DNA of 11,575 nucleotides from Clostridiales bacterium (lineage in GTDB: Bacteria > Bacillota > Clostridia > Lachnospirales > Lachnospiraceae). The notes under the pieces are model-generated. The model was not told where the DNA came from, did not search any database, and worked only from the letters and a program-made list of their open reading frames with translations. Below, in pieces: positions 1 through 8,071 of this stretch. The stretch spans positions 1-11,575 of the forward strand of contig JAJPYU010000057.1 of NCBI GenBank assembly GCA_021204765.1. The letters run 5' to 3'. Position numbers and translations under genes: made by a program. Numbering within the stretch: the first letter of the stretch is position 1; every line of letters starts with the position of its first letter.

Positions 1-3000
1 GAATACGGACTGACCGGGAAGATAGGACGGACTCTTGAGAAATCAAACTGTTCTGTTATTTCCTTTGCGGCGGAGGACATAAAGGCGATCGCGGAGGCGG
101 TACAGGAGCGCACCGTAAATGAGCTGGGAGTCCTCACCTCGGAAAACATGCAGTCATTCCGGCAGATGGTGCTGGGATATCTGAATCTGATGCGGATGAA
201 CGGTGCCTTCGCGGATCCGGTATTTGATGAGTATACAATAGGAAACGGCAACGGATACATGCTTTCCAATGACAGAAACCGATGGCTTCCCGGGAGGCAG
301 AGCGGCAGGAATATTCCGCGATTTATCGCGGAGTTTTTGGGGAACGGCAGGCGCAGCCGCGAGTTTGATTATATTTCTTCTCCCAAATACACAGATTGGC
401 TTATGCTGTGCTGCAGCGAGGTGATGGTTGAGGAGAGTACCTTTATTAATATAGGGAAGTTTATTCTGGAGGAAGCGGTAAGGGAAAGAGTGGTTTCAGA
501 GGTGCCGTCCTCTCCGGATTACAGAATCTACGGTCTGAATAAGAGCCGGGTTTACATCACTGATGAGGTGGTTCAGCTTCGCTGCAGTCAGTGCGGTTCC
601 CTTTATGCCGTATCGGCTGAGAACGCGGAACTCCTTGACGGCGCGCCCTGCATGCGCGCTTCCTGTGAGGGCAGGCTGGAGATATCTGAGAGCCCGGAGA
701 TAAATTATTACGGCAGGCTTTACAGCAACGGCGACCTGGCACGAATCAACGCCAGGGAGCACACCGGGCTGCTTGACCGTCCGGAGAGGGAGATTTTGGA
801 AAATGATTTCAAGCGCGGAAAAGACACGCAGAAGCTGTGGGATCCCAATGTGCTCTCCTGCACACCGACTCTGGAGATGGGCATTGATATAGGTGATCTC
901 TCATCAGTCATCCTCTGCAGTATGCCTCCCACACAGAGCCGGTATCTCCAGAGGGCAGGCCGTGCCGGGCGTAAGGACGGCAATGCCCTGACGCTGGCGG
1001 TGGCCAACGCCAGACCCCATGACCTGTATTTTTACTCTGACCCCATGGATATGATTGCCGGGGATGTTGCGCCGCCTAAGATTTTCCTCAGAGCTTCGGC
1101 GGTGCTGGAGCGGCAGTTTGTGGCATTCTGCATGGATTCCTGGGTAAAGAAGGGAATACCCGACGGTGCCATCCCGGACAGGGTCGGGGTGATCTTAAAG
1201 AATCTGGACAAACATCCGGACGATATGTTCCCTTTCAATTTCCTGGGATATGTGCAGAGTACTCTGTCAAGGCAGCTGAATTCGTTTATGCAGATGTTTG
1301 CTGCCTATCTTGATGACAATGCGAGACAGGAGCTCAACGATTTCGCCAGGGGAAAGAAGAATCAGAACAGTCCCATGTATGTAAGGATCCTGGATTCCTT
1401 CGAGGATCTGAAGAAGCAGCAGGATTCGCTGCGGGCAAGTGTAAAATCCCTGAAGACAATGGTAAAGGAACTGGAGTCAAAGCCGAAGGACAGCTCTTAC
1501 GAGGATGAGATAAAAGACTTAAAGGATGAGGAGTACGCTCTGCTGGTGGTTCTTCGGGAGCTTGGCCGGAAAAATGTCTTTAATTTCCTCTCGGATGAAG
1601 GCCTGCTGCCGAACTACACCTTCCCGGAGGCCGGTGTTATCCTCCGCGCGGTCATGTACCGAAGGGAGGATGAGGATGCCCCGGCGGCTCAAAAGAAAAA
1701 GTATGAGAAGATTGTCTGTGAGTACAATCGTTCTGCCTCCTCGGCGATCAGTGAGTTCGCGCCGAACAACAGCTTCTATGTGGGCGGGCATAAGCTGACT
1801 ATTGATCAGGTCGATCTGACGACGGCAAAGTCGGCCAGGTGGAGACTGTGTCCAAACTGTTCCCATGCACAGCTGGAAGAAGCCGGGAAAAACACCGCAG
1901 TCTGTCCCCAGTGCGGGAGCCCTGCCTGGGCGGATGCCGGACAGGTCAGAAATATGCTGAAGGTGCAGATGGTCTGTTCCAACATGAATTACACGAAGAA
2001 TCTGATCAGCGATGAGACAGAGGACAGGTCAAATGTCTTTTACTGCAAACAGCTGCTGGTGGATGCGGATGAAGATCACGATATCTCTGCGGCATATCAG
2101 ATGGACAATGAGGATTTTCCTTTCGGTTATGAGTTTGTCCGTAAGGCCACGCTGAGGGAGATTAATTTCGGCGAGAGTGACATGACGGGGGAGAAGCTGA
2201 CTGTCTCCGGGGTAGAGGATGTCCGTAAAGGATTTAAGATCTGCAAATACTGCGGTAAGATACAGCCGGAACACGGAAAGTCCAACCATACCTTTTCCTG
2301 CAAAACACGGAAGATGACCTCCCTGATGCAGGCGGATGCCTACGAAGAATGCCTGTTCCTGTACCGGGAATTTACCACAGAGATTTTAAGACTCCTGGTG
2401 CCTGCTACAACCATGGACTCCTCGTCTGTAAAAGTGGAGTCCTTTGTCGCGGCCTTTATGCTGGGAATGAAAGAATATTTTGGCAATGTGGATCACTTAA
2501 GGGCCACGGTCAGCGAGGTGCCGGTGCCGGACGCGAATTACAGGAAGCAGTATCTGGTGATCTATGACTCGATACCGGGCGGCACAGGTTATTTAAAGCA
2601 ACTGATGAACGAAAAAGACGCCCTGATCGACATCTTTGAAAAGGCGCTCTCCGTGATGGAGAACTGCTCCTGTAATGATACTGATAAGGACGGCTGCTAT
2701 CACTGCCTGTATGCCTATCGCCAGAGCAGGCAGATAGGAAATATTTCCAGAAAAACAGCGGTGAGCCTGCTGAAATCTATTTTATCAGGAAAGGATAATC
2801 TGAAAAGAATTAATAAACTTAAGGATATCCAGGTGAACCCCATCTTTGACAGCGAGCTGGAACAGCGGTTTATGGAGGCGGTCAGGGATAAGGCAGGGGC
2901 CTCCAATGTAAGCGACAGCGTCCGGAACGGAAAGCACAGCTATTATGTCATGCTTAATGGGATTAACTGGGAAATCGAACCCCAGGTGCTGCTGGAACCG

Positions 3001-4107
3001 GCTGACGGGGTTGCCGTTCCCTGTAAACCTGACTTTGTCTTCTGGCCGGTGGAGAGTCAGCCCCACAAACCGGTTGCGGTGTTTACAGACGGATTCACTT
3101 ACCATAAGGATATTGCCGCAGATGACACGATAAAGCGTGAGGCCATTCGCAGAAGCGGGAATTTCCGGGTGTGGTCCTTAAGCTATAAGGATGTGCAGAG
3201 TGTGTTCGCACCCCAGGGCGATTATTTTACACCGACACTGGAGGCTGAGAAGATGCCTGCGGGGAAAGTGATGTATAAGAGCACGGTGAGTTCCTGCGGT
3301 GCCGACAGTCTGGATCCTGGGAAAATGTCACCCTTTGACCTGCTGTTCGCATATCTGCAGCTGCCGGACGCGGAGACTGTTTTTAAGGGACAGGCTATGG
3401 CATACGCCCGCTCGCTGCTGGATCCGAAGCTGCTTAACAACCAGATAGCCTTCAATAAGTGGAAGGCAGTAATGGATTCTGTGATCGATCAGACCCATTT
3501 TACAGATAAGGATTTTGCTTTCCCCGGAACCGCATTCGGCAACTGGATTCCCAGGAGTATCAATGTCCACCTGAGCATTTATGCCGGGGTACCGGTATCT
3601 GAACTGAAAGACAGGACGGCTGCAGTATGCGCGGTGCTTAATGATGATAAAGATAAACGCACAGATAAATATGAACAGGAGTGGAACGGACTGTGGCAGT
3701 TTTATAATATGGCCCAGTTTATGGATGAGTTCGTCGCGGTATCATCCAGCGGCCTGGCTCAGATGGATTACCTGGCGCTGCCGCTGCCGGTTCCTGATAT
3801 TGACGAAGGGGCCGGACAGGGTGACAGCGGATGGGATGCTGTCAGGGCGATCCTGTTCGGCGACGAGGCAAAAGCCTTTGCTGATCTGGCAAAAGCAACA
3901 GGAATACCTGTTCCCGATGAGGAAGGTATCGGGTATGAGGTCGAAGGAGATAGCGGAGAGGTTATCGCCATGGCGGAGATCGCCTGGCCCGATAAGAAGG
4001 TCGCTTTTATGACAACTGAGCAGCAGGCTGATAAGGAGAAGATGGAAGAGCGGGGCTGGCGGATAGTAAGTGTTATGGACGTATCTGACATAGCCGGTTT
4101 ACTATAA
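1..4107 (+). CDS. C-terminal part of a giant SF2 DEAD/DEAH helicase with DUF1998 (MrfA-type Zn-binding) domain and C-terminal Vsr-like nuclease domain; DruE-like; 5' end outside window
   Basis: The reading frame is open from base 1 with no stop, so the ATG at 148 is internal and the gene starts upstream; 1368 residues are visible. The second RecA lobe is present: motif V (TPTLEMGIDIG, nt 862-894) and motif VI (YLQRAGRAGR, nt 943-972). Motifs I-III (Walker A, DExH) must lie off the left edge. Several Cys clusters follow: codons at 583/592/649/664, at 1849/1858/1903/1912 (classic CPxC zinc ribbon) and at 2242/2251/2299. A Lys/Glu-rich helical, probably coiled-coil stretch spans about nt 1408-1560. 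The four-Cys MrfA Zn-binding/DUF1998 signature (CSC...CYHC, Cys codons 2665, 2671, 2695, 2704) is clear. Beyond it, nt 3022-3200 encodes a Vsr/DUF559-like PD-(D/E)XK core (PDFVF, then FTDGFTYH, then FRVWSLSY), and nt 3970-4080 a degenerate second copy. Helicases with DUF1998 act on DNA in repair (MrfA) or phage defence (DruE, DrmA/DrmB). The great length and the nuclease-like tail favour a defence role. I infer DruE-like but cannot exclude another DUF1998 family. Confidence 0.88.
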   Translation, partial: EYGLTGKIGRTLEKSNCSVISFAAEDIKAIAEAVQERTVNELGVLTSENMQSFRQMVLGYLNLMRMNGAFADPVFDEYTIGNGNGYMLSNDRNRWLPGRQSGRNIPRFIAEFLGNGRRSREFDYISSPKYTDWLMLCCSEVMVEESTFINIGKFILEEAVRERVVSEVPSSPDYRIYGLNKSRVYITDEVVQLRCSQCGSLYAVSAENAELLDGAPCMRASCEGRLEISESPEINYYGRLYSNGDLARINAREHTGLLDRPEREILENDFKRGKDTQKLWDPNVLSCTPTLEMGIDIGDLSSVILCSMPPTQSRYLQRAGRAGRKDGNALTLAVANARPHDLYFYSDPMDMIAGDVAPPKIFLRASAVLERQFVAFCMDSWVKKGIPDGAIPDRVGVILKNLDKHPDDMFPFNFLGYVQSTLSRQLNSFMQMFAAYLDDNARQELNDFARGKKNQNSPMYVRILDSFEDLKKQQDSLRASVKSLKTMVKELESKPKDSSYEDEIKDLKDEEYALLVVLRELGRKNVFNFLSDEGLLPNYTFPEAGVILRAVMYRREDEDAPAAQKKKYEKIVCEYNRSASSAISEFAPNNSFYVGGHKLTIDQVDLTTAKSARWRLCPNCSHAQLEEAGKNTAVCPQCGSPAWADAGQVRNMLKVQMVCSNMNYTKNLISDETEDRSNVFYCKQLLVDADEDHDISAAYQMDNEDFPFGYEFVRKATLREINFGESDMTGEKLTVSGVEDVRKGFKICKYCGKIQPEHGKSNHTFSCKTRKMTSLMQADAYEECLFLYREFTTEILRLLVPATTMDSSSVKVESFVAAFMLGMKEYFGNVDHLRATVSEVPVPDANYRKQYLVIYDSIPGGTGYLKQLMNEKDALIDIFEKALSVMENCSCNDTDKDGCYHCLYAYRQSRQIGNISRKTAVSLLKSILSGKDNLKRINKLKDIQVNPIFDSELEQRFMEAVRDKAGASNVSDSVRNGKHSYYVMLNGINWEIEPQVLLEPADGVAVPCKPDFVFWPVESQPHKPVAVFTDGFTYHKDIAADDTIKREAIRRSGNFRVWSLSYKDVQSVFAPQGDYFTPTLEAEKMPAGKVMYKSTVSSCGADSLDPGKMSPFDLLFAYLQLPDAETVFKGQAMAYARSLLDPKLLNNQIAFNKWKAVMDSVIDQTHFTDKDFAFPGTAFGNWIPRSINVHLSIYAGVPVSELKDRTAAVCAVLNDDKDKRTDKYEQEWNGLWQFYNMAQFMDEFVAVSSSGLAQMDYLALPLPVPDIDEGAGQGDSGWDAVRAILFGDEAKAFADLAKATGIPVPDEEGIGYEVEGDSGEVIAMAEIAWPDKKVAFMTTEQQADKEKMEERGWRIVSVMDVSDIAGLL

Positions 4108-4160
4108 GAATACTGAGTTGCAATTATATAGAATGGATATGCTTTTTGCAGTGATTCGAT

Positions 4161-4165
4161 GGAGG
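4161..4165 (+). promoter_or_regulatory. Ribosome binding site that decides the start of the RelE-UvrD gene
   Basis: GGAGG followed by 8 nt and ATG at 4174. It sits inside the alternative frame start at 4159, which would add five residues (MEEKV) but has no upstream Shine-Dalgarno. Confidence 0.7.
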
Positions 4166-4173
4166 AAAAAGTA

Positions 4174-6258
4174 ATGACAGAAACAGCAAAAGTGGCAATT
4201 TCATCGGATTTTCTCACGGCTTTTGCCAGGCTGCCCAGGAATGTGCAGGGGAAGGTGACTGAGTTTTTAAACAAGTTCAGGAACAATCCCATGGCTCCCG
4301 GGATAAATTATGAAAAAATCAGCCGCGGCATTGATAAGAAGATATATTCGGCCCGTGTGGACGACACTTATCGCTGTATCGTGGTCAGGGAGTCGGAATC
4401 CGGAGTTTTCCTGCTGCTGTGGGTGGATCACCATGATGAGGCCTATGCCTGGGCCGAGAGGAAGAAATGTGAGGTCAATCCTAAGACCGGCACACTGCAG
4501 GTCTTTGATGTGCAGAACGTACCTGACACTTTTACACCATCAATATTTGCTTCTGCAAGCGATGAACAGTTGTTGGAGCTCGGTGTGCCTGAGGCCCAGA
4601 TTGCCTTTGTCCGGTCAATAAGAGATAATTCAGAATTTTACGCAGCGGAGACGGCTCTTCCCCACGACGCGTATGAGTATCTGTCCTGGATCGCCGAGGG
4701 ATTTGAGGTGGAGGAAATCCTTGATCTGGCGAGAGAAGAGAGAGGATCTGCTGCCGTGAGTCCCAATATGGGCGCTGCCCTTGATACACCCGGCACGATG
4801 AAATCCTTCGTTGTCGTGGAAGGTGAGGATGAGCTCCGCCGCATTATGGCAGAACCGCTGGAGATGTGGAGAGTGTTTCTCCATCCTACCCAGCGCAAGA
4901 TTGTGAGAAAAAATTATTCGGGCCCTGCCAGAGTGCTCGGCGGAGCGGGAACCGGCAAAACGGTCGTGGCCATGCACCGGGCGAAATATCTCGCGTCAAA
5001 GCTGAAAAGCGGAGAAAAGATTCTCTTTACCACTTTTACCGCAAACCTGGCGGCTGATATTAAAGATAATCTGAAAAAAATCTGTTCCCCGGAGGAACTG
5101 CGGAGGATTGAAGTCATTCATCTGGATGCATGGGTGAATCGTTTTCTCCGGGATGCGGATTATTCAGCACAGATCGGATATGACGAGCAGATAAAACCTC
5201 TGTGGGAAATGGCGGCAGAGGGCGCAAATGTTGACCTGCCTTTCGATTGCGGTTTTTATGAAGAGGAGTGGAACCGTGTCGCCGTGGCCCAGGAGGCGAT
5301 GAGCCTGGAAAAGTATGTTAAGGCGGCCAGAAACGGCCGGGGAACCAGGCTTGACCGGAAAAAGCGTATGCTGGTCTGGAAGGTGTTTGAAAACTATCAG
5401 AATCTGATGAAAGAAAAGCAGATCAGGGATATCAACACTGCCATGTATGAGTGCTCAAAACTCATCGAATCCATGAAACGTCCTCCGCAATATGCTCATA
5501 TCATAGTGGATGAGGGACAGGATTTCAGTGACAATGCTTTCAGGCTGCTGCGGGTGATTGCCGGGGAAACCCACCATAATGATATTTTCATTGTCGGGGA
5601 TTCCCATCAGAGGATTTACAAAAATCGTCCAACACTGTCGAAATGCGGGATCAATGTGCGCGGCAGGAGCAGCATTTTAAAGATAAATTACCGCACCACG
5701 GAGGAAATTCGTACTCATGCCTTTGCCCTGCTTGCCGGTATTTCCTTTGACGATCTGGATGAGGGATTTGATCCCGGGGACAAATGTCGTTCACTGACCC
5801 ACGGCGGGAAGCCGGTGATAAAGAATTTTGCGGATGCCCGGGAGGAATTTGATTTTATTGCGGAAGAGGTGAAGCGCTTACAGGAAAGCGGCGTTGCCCT
5901 CTGTGATATATGTCTGGTGGCCAGGACAAAGAAGCTGGTCAGTGACTACACGGCGCAGCTGACAAAAGCCGGGATACGTTCATACGCGATAAAGAGAAAC
6001 AAGGCGGATGACCGCAGCCTGGACGGACTGCGCATGGCCACCATGCACCGGGTAAAGGGGCTGGAGTTCAAGTATGTCTTCATCGCTGCGGTAAATAACC
6101 GTGTGATACCCCTGGCATCAGCAGTCAATCATAATGATAAAGTGACTGAAGCGGAATCTATAGCCTCAGAAAAATGCCTGCTGTATGTAGCTATGACCCG
6201 GGCGCAGAAGGGAGTTTATATCACCAGCTATGGCCGGAAGTCAGAGTTTATAGATTAA
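4174..6258 (+). CDS. UvrD/Rep-like SF1 helicase with N-terminal RelE/ParE-like domain
   Basis: This 694-residue protein fuses two recognisable parts. Residues ~1-95 resemble the RelE/ParE/YoeB toxin fold: a VAISSDFLTAFARLP opening, a helix, then basic and aromatic strands (KKIYSARVDDTYRCIV) ending in LLLWVDHHDEAYAWAER, where the HHDEAY element (His residues 86-87) is typical of RelE-like sequences. A ~160-residue helical linker follows. The rest is an SF1A helicase: Walker A GGAGTGKT (256-263), motif II DEGQD (446-450), motif III VGDSHQRIY (~474), motif IV around NYRTTEE, motif V MHRVKGLEF (624) and motif VI YVAMTRAQ (671). I place the start at 4174 because GGAGG at 4161-4165 lies 8 nt before it; the in-frame ATG at 4159 overlaps that Shine-Dalgarno and has none of its own. 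The gene lies 66 nt after the DUF1998 helicase on the same strand, so they are probably co-transcribed. Whether the RelE-like part still cleaves RNA or is only a binding module cannot be told from sequence. Confidence 0.9.
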   Translation: MTETAKVAISSDFLTAFARLPRNVQGKVTEFLNKFRNNPMAPGINYEKISRGIDKKIYSARVDDTYRCIVVRESESGVFLLLWVDHHDEAYAWAERKKCEVNPKTGTLQVFDVQNVPDTFTPSIFASASDEQLLELGVPEAQIAFVRSIRDNSEFYAAETALPHDAYEYLSWIAEGFEVEEILDLAREERGSAAVSPNMGAALDTPGTMKSFVVVEGEDELRRIMAEPLEMWRVFLHPTQRKIVRKNYSGPARVLGGAGTGKTVVAMHRAKYLASKLKSGEKILFTTFTANLAADIKDNLKKICSPEELRRIEVIHLDAWVNRFLRDADYSAQIGYDEQIKPLWEMAAEGANVDLPFDCGFYEEEWNRVAVAQEAMSLEKYVKAARNGRGTRLDRKKRMLVWKVFENYQNLMKEKQIRDINTAMYECSKLIESMKRPPQYAHIIVDEGQDFSDNAFRLLRVIAGETHHNDIFIVGDSHQRIYKNRPTLSKCGINVRGRSSILKINYRTTEEIRTHAFALLAGISFDDLDEGFDPGDKCRSLTHGGKPVIKNFADAREEFDFIAEEVKRLQESGVALCDICLVARTKKLVSDYTAQLTKAGIRSYAIKRNKADDRSLDGLRMATMHRVKGLEFKYVFIAAVNNRVIPLASAVNHNDKVTEAESIASEKCLLYVAMTRAQKGVYITSYGRKSEFID

Positions 6259-6298
6259 AATGTTACCATTCACAGCCAACTGTATACACACAAAAGAC

Positions 6299-6303
6299 GG
6301 AGG
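6299..6303 (+). promoter_or_regulatory. Ribosome binding site of the truncated isochorismatase-like remnant
   Basis: GGAGG with 8-nt spacing to the ATG at 6312. The ATG at 6306 is only 2 nt away and too close to use. A well-formed site in front of a 24-codon frame suggests that the full gene was once expressed here. Confidence 0.6.
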
Positions 6304-6311
6304 AGATGAAT

Positions 6312-6386
6312 ATGATAAAGAAATTACTGGTTGTTGTGGATATGCAGAATGATCTTGTCACGGGTGTACCGGGCAGCAGGGGTTAA
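6312..6386 (+). pseudogene. N-terminal remnant of an isochorismatase/nicotinamidase-family cysteine hydrolase
   Basis: The 24-codon frame reads MIKKLLVVVDMQNDLVTG and then VPGSRG before a TAA at 6384-6386. The stretch LLVVVDMQNDLVTG is the hallmark first strand of the isochorismatase-like hydrolases (nicotinamidase, isochorismatase), in which the Asp of VDMQND is the catalytic aspartate. Family members are ~170-220 residues; here nothing of the rest (catalytic Lys, Cys) follows in any frame, because the oppositely oriented adenylation gene ends 17 nt later. The good ribosome binding site and perfect N-terminal motif argue for a recently broken gene, by deletion or replacement at about 6365-6385, rather than chance. 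No strong promoter is visible in the 50 nt between the helicase stop and this start. A functional 24-residue peptide is unlikely. Confidence 0.75.
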
Positions 6387-6403
6387 ATGCAGCGGAAAAA
6401 TAT

Positions 6404-7906
6404 TCACATTTTCTTTAAGCTCACCCTGTCTATCTTCCCATTTGCGGTAAGGGGCATCTCCTCCAGACGTTTCACCCTGTTGGGGAGCATATAGCGGGGG
6501 AGGCTGCCCTTTAAGGAGAGTATCAGGTCTTTTTCCGTGATATCTCCCACATAGAAGAGTACAATCTTGCCCCGTTTTGTGTCGTAAATGCAGGCGCAGA
6601 GTTTTATCTCGGGGAGCATGTTCACATTTACCTCTATCTCCCCCAGTTCTATCCGGTGACCCATATGCTTTATCTGGAAATCCTTCCTGGAGACGAAGAT
6701 GAGCTCGCCTGCCTCATTGTACCTGGCGATATCGCCGGTCCTGTAGATGATCTCCGGATAGCAGGGATTTAAGGGATTCTGCACATAGGCGGCGGCAGTG
6801 CGCTCCGGGTCGTTGTAGTAGCCCAGAGTCACGGAAGTACCCCGGACACAGATCTCCCCGGGCTCTCCTGCCGGGACAGGCTTCCCGTCCTCGGTAAGGA
6901 GCAGGATCTCCCGATTGGGGAAGGGCCGGCCGATGGGGATGACCTCATCGTCGGCGAAGTCCCTATCGCAGCGATAGTAGCAGCACATGCCGGTGCCCTC
7001 GGTGGGACCGTAGAGATTGGTAAATGCAGCCTCAGGGACGGCCTCCCGCCACAGCTTAAACTGCTTTATGGGGAAGACCTCGCTGCCGAAGGCTATGGTC
7101 TTTAAGTATTTTGGCTTTACCGAGTCGAAGGTCTTAAAGGCGCTGATCATGGTCAGGGCTGAGACCACCCAGCAGATGGTGTTTATCTTATGCTTATTTA
7201 AGTATTCCACCAGCTTTACCGGGAAGGAAAAGCACTCCCTGGGGATCAGGTAAGTGGTGGCACCGAATTTCAGTGTCGGATAGAGCTCCTTTAGGCAGGC
7301 ATCGAAATACAGGGGCGTCTGGTTGCCGAAGACGGTATTTTCATTAAATCCCAGAACCTCAGAGAGCTGCTCGATATAGTCTATGACGGAGCGGTGGCAG
7401 GCGGCCACGCCCTTGGGTATGCCGGTGGAACCGGAGGTGAAGACTATATATATGGGGTCGGTGTCTATGGCTTTGTCATAGACGGAGGACAGGGCAGCCT
7501 CGTCTGTATCAGTGGCAAGGAGATCCTCATAGAGGATGATCCCGGCATCCCCGGCCTCAAAGCCCTCCGCAATGCCGATGGTCGTCTCATCGCAGATGAT
7601 AAGGGGTGTGTGCACGTTATCCAGTATCAGCTGTATCCTGCCCCGGGGCATCTCCTCATCTATGGGGACATAGAAACAGCCCCCGGCGATGATGCCGAAG
7701 AAAGCTGTGATCTCCTCAGGGGACTTTTTCATAAAGACCACTACAGGCTTTTTATAAATATGCTTCCCGGCCAGGAAGCTGCCGATGCGGGCAGTGCGCT
7801 CATTCACTTCGGAGAATGTGAGCCCCGCCTCCCCGTCGGAGTAGGCCAGCTTGTCCGGCTTTATTTTTACTATGTCATACAGGTAGTTTAAGACATTATT
7901 GTGCAT
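6404..7906 (-). CDS. Stand-alone amino-acid adenylation enzyme (DltA / NRPS A-domain type, AMP-binding superfamily)
   Basis: This 500-residue protein is a complete ANL-superfamily adenylating enzyme, about the size of DltA, with no condensation, thiolation or thioesterase domain. Core motifs in order: A3 TSGSTGIPKGV (157-167, phosphate loop), A4 region with FDACLKELYP (Asp202 at the position that binds the substrate alpha-amino group in amino-acid A-domains), A5 NLYGPTEGT (297-305), A7 YRTGD (388-392), A8 GHRIELGEIE (416-425) and A10 with catalytic Lys in NGKIDR (Lys491). It should form an aminoacyl-AMP and pass the acyl group to a carrier-protein thiol. The family is cytosolic. The substrate cannot be read reliably. 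No carrier protein, DltB/DltD or phosphopantetheinyl transferase is seen nearby, so its partner must be elsewhere or beyond the window. An AAAGGG ribosome binding site lies 7 nt upstream of the start, and a near-consensus promoter lies at 7978-8006. Confidence 0.9.
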   Translation of the reverse strand: MHNNVLNYLYDIVKIKPDKLAYSDGEAGLTFSEVNERTARIGSFLAGKHIYKKPVVVFMKKSPEEITAFFGIIAGGCFYVPIDEEMPRGRIQLILDNVHTPLIICDETTIGIAEGFEAGDAGIILYEDLLATDTDEAALSSVYDKAIDTDPIYIVFTSGSTGIPKGVAACHRSVIDYIEQLSEVLGFNENTVFGNQTPLYFDACLKELYPTLKFGATTYLIPRECFSFPVKLVEYLNKHKINTICWVVSALTMISAFKTFDSVKPKYLKTIAFGSEVFPIKQFKLWREAVPEAAFTNLYGPTEGTGMCCYYRCDRDFADDEVIPIGRPFPNREILLLTEDGKPVPAGEPGEICVRGTSVTLGYYNDPERTAAAYVQNPLNPCYPEIIYRTGDIARYNEAGELIFVSRKDFQIKHMGHRIELGEIEVNVNMLPEIKLCACIYDTKRGKIVLFYVGDITEKDLILSLKGSLPRYMLPNRVKRLEEMPLTANGKIDRVSLKKM

Positions 7907-7932
7907 GATGATACCCTTTCATAGTTGGTGTT

Positions 7933-7952
7933 GCTCACGAAGTGAGCATGTA
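7933..7952 (+). repeat. 20-bp dispersed hairpin repeat, copy 1
   Basis: GCTCACGAAGTGAGCATGTA: a perfect 6-bp inverted repeat (GCTCAC/GTGAGC) around a GAA loop plus a GCATGTA tail. It is identical to 10936-10955. Here it falls in the 5' untranslated region of the minus-strand adenylation gene, read as the complement. The other copy lies in the leader of a plus-strand gene, read as the top strand, which favours an intergenic repeat over a gene-specific regulator. Confidence 0.8.
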
Positions 7953-7977
7953 AGTTTAAAAACTAAAACCGGGAATG

Positions 7978-8006
7978 ATTGTAATACTTTCACCGGCTTT
8001 TGACAA
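7978..8006 (-). promoter_or_regulatory. Sigma-A-type promoter for the adenylation gene
   Basis: Read on the minus strand: TTGTCA (complement of 8001-8006, one mismatch to TTGACA), a 17-bp spacer, and TACAAT (complement of 7978-7983, one mismatch to TATAAT). Transcription would start near 7971, giving a ~65-nt leader that includes the GCTCAC hairpin. Confidence 0.7.
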
Positions 8007-8071
8007 GGCGGAGAGAGGACGATAAAATTCAAAAAATAACAGGGATATCATAAGATTCATCTGTGTTTTTT

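Noticed and set aside
148..150. ATG 148 as the true start of the DUF1998 helicase
   Set aside because: The frame is open from base 1 with sensible protein sequence, no Shine-Dalgarno precedes 148, and a helicase lacking motifs I-III would be incomplete.
3768..4292. 174-codon minus-strand frame across the junction of the two helicase genes
   Set aside because: It is antisense to two well-supported genes, Ser/Pro/Thr-rich with no motif, and has no ribosome binding site worth noting.
7394..7891. 165-codon plus-strand frame inside the adenylation gene
   Set aside because: It is the complement of the strongly supported adenylation motifs (A3 region); its length follows from the GC-rich codon pattern of the opposite strand.
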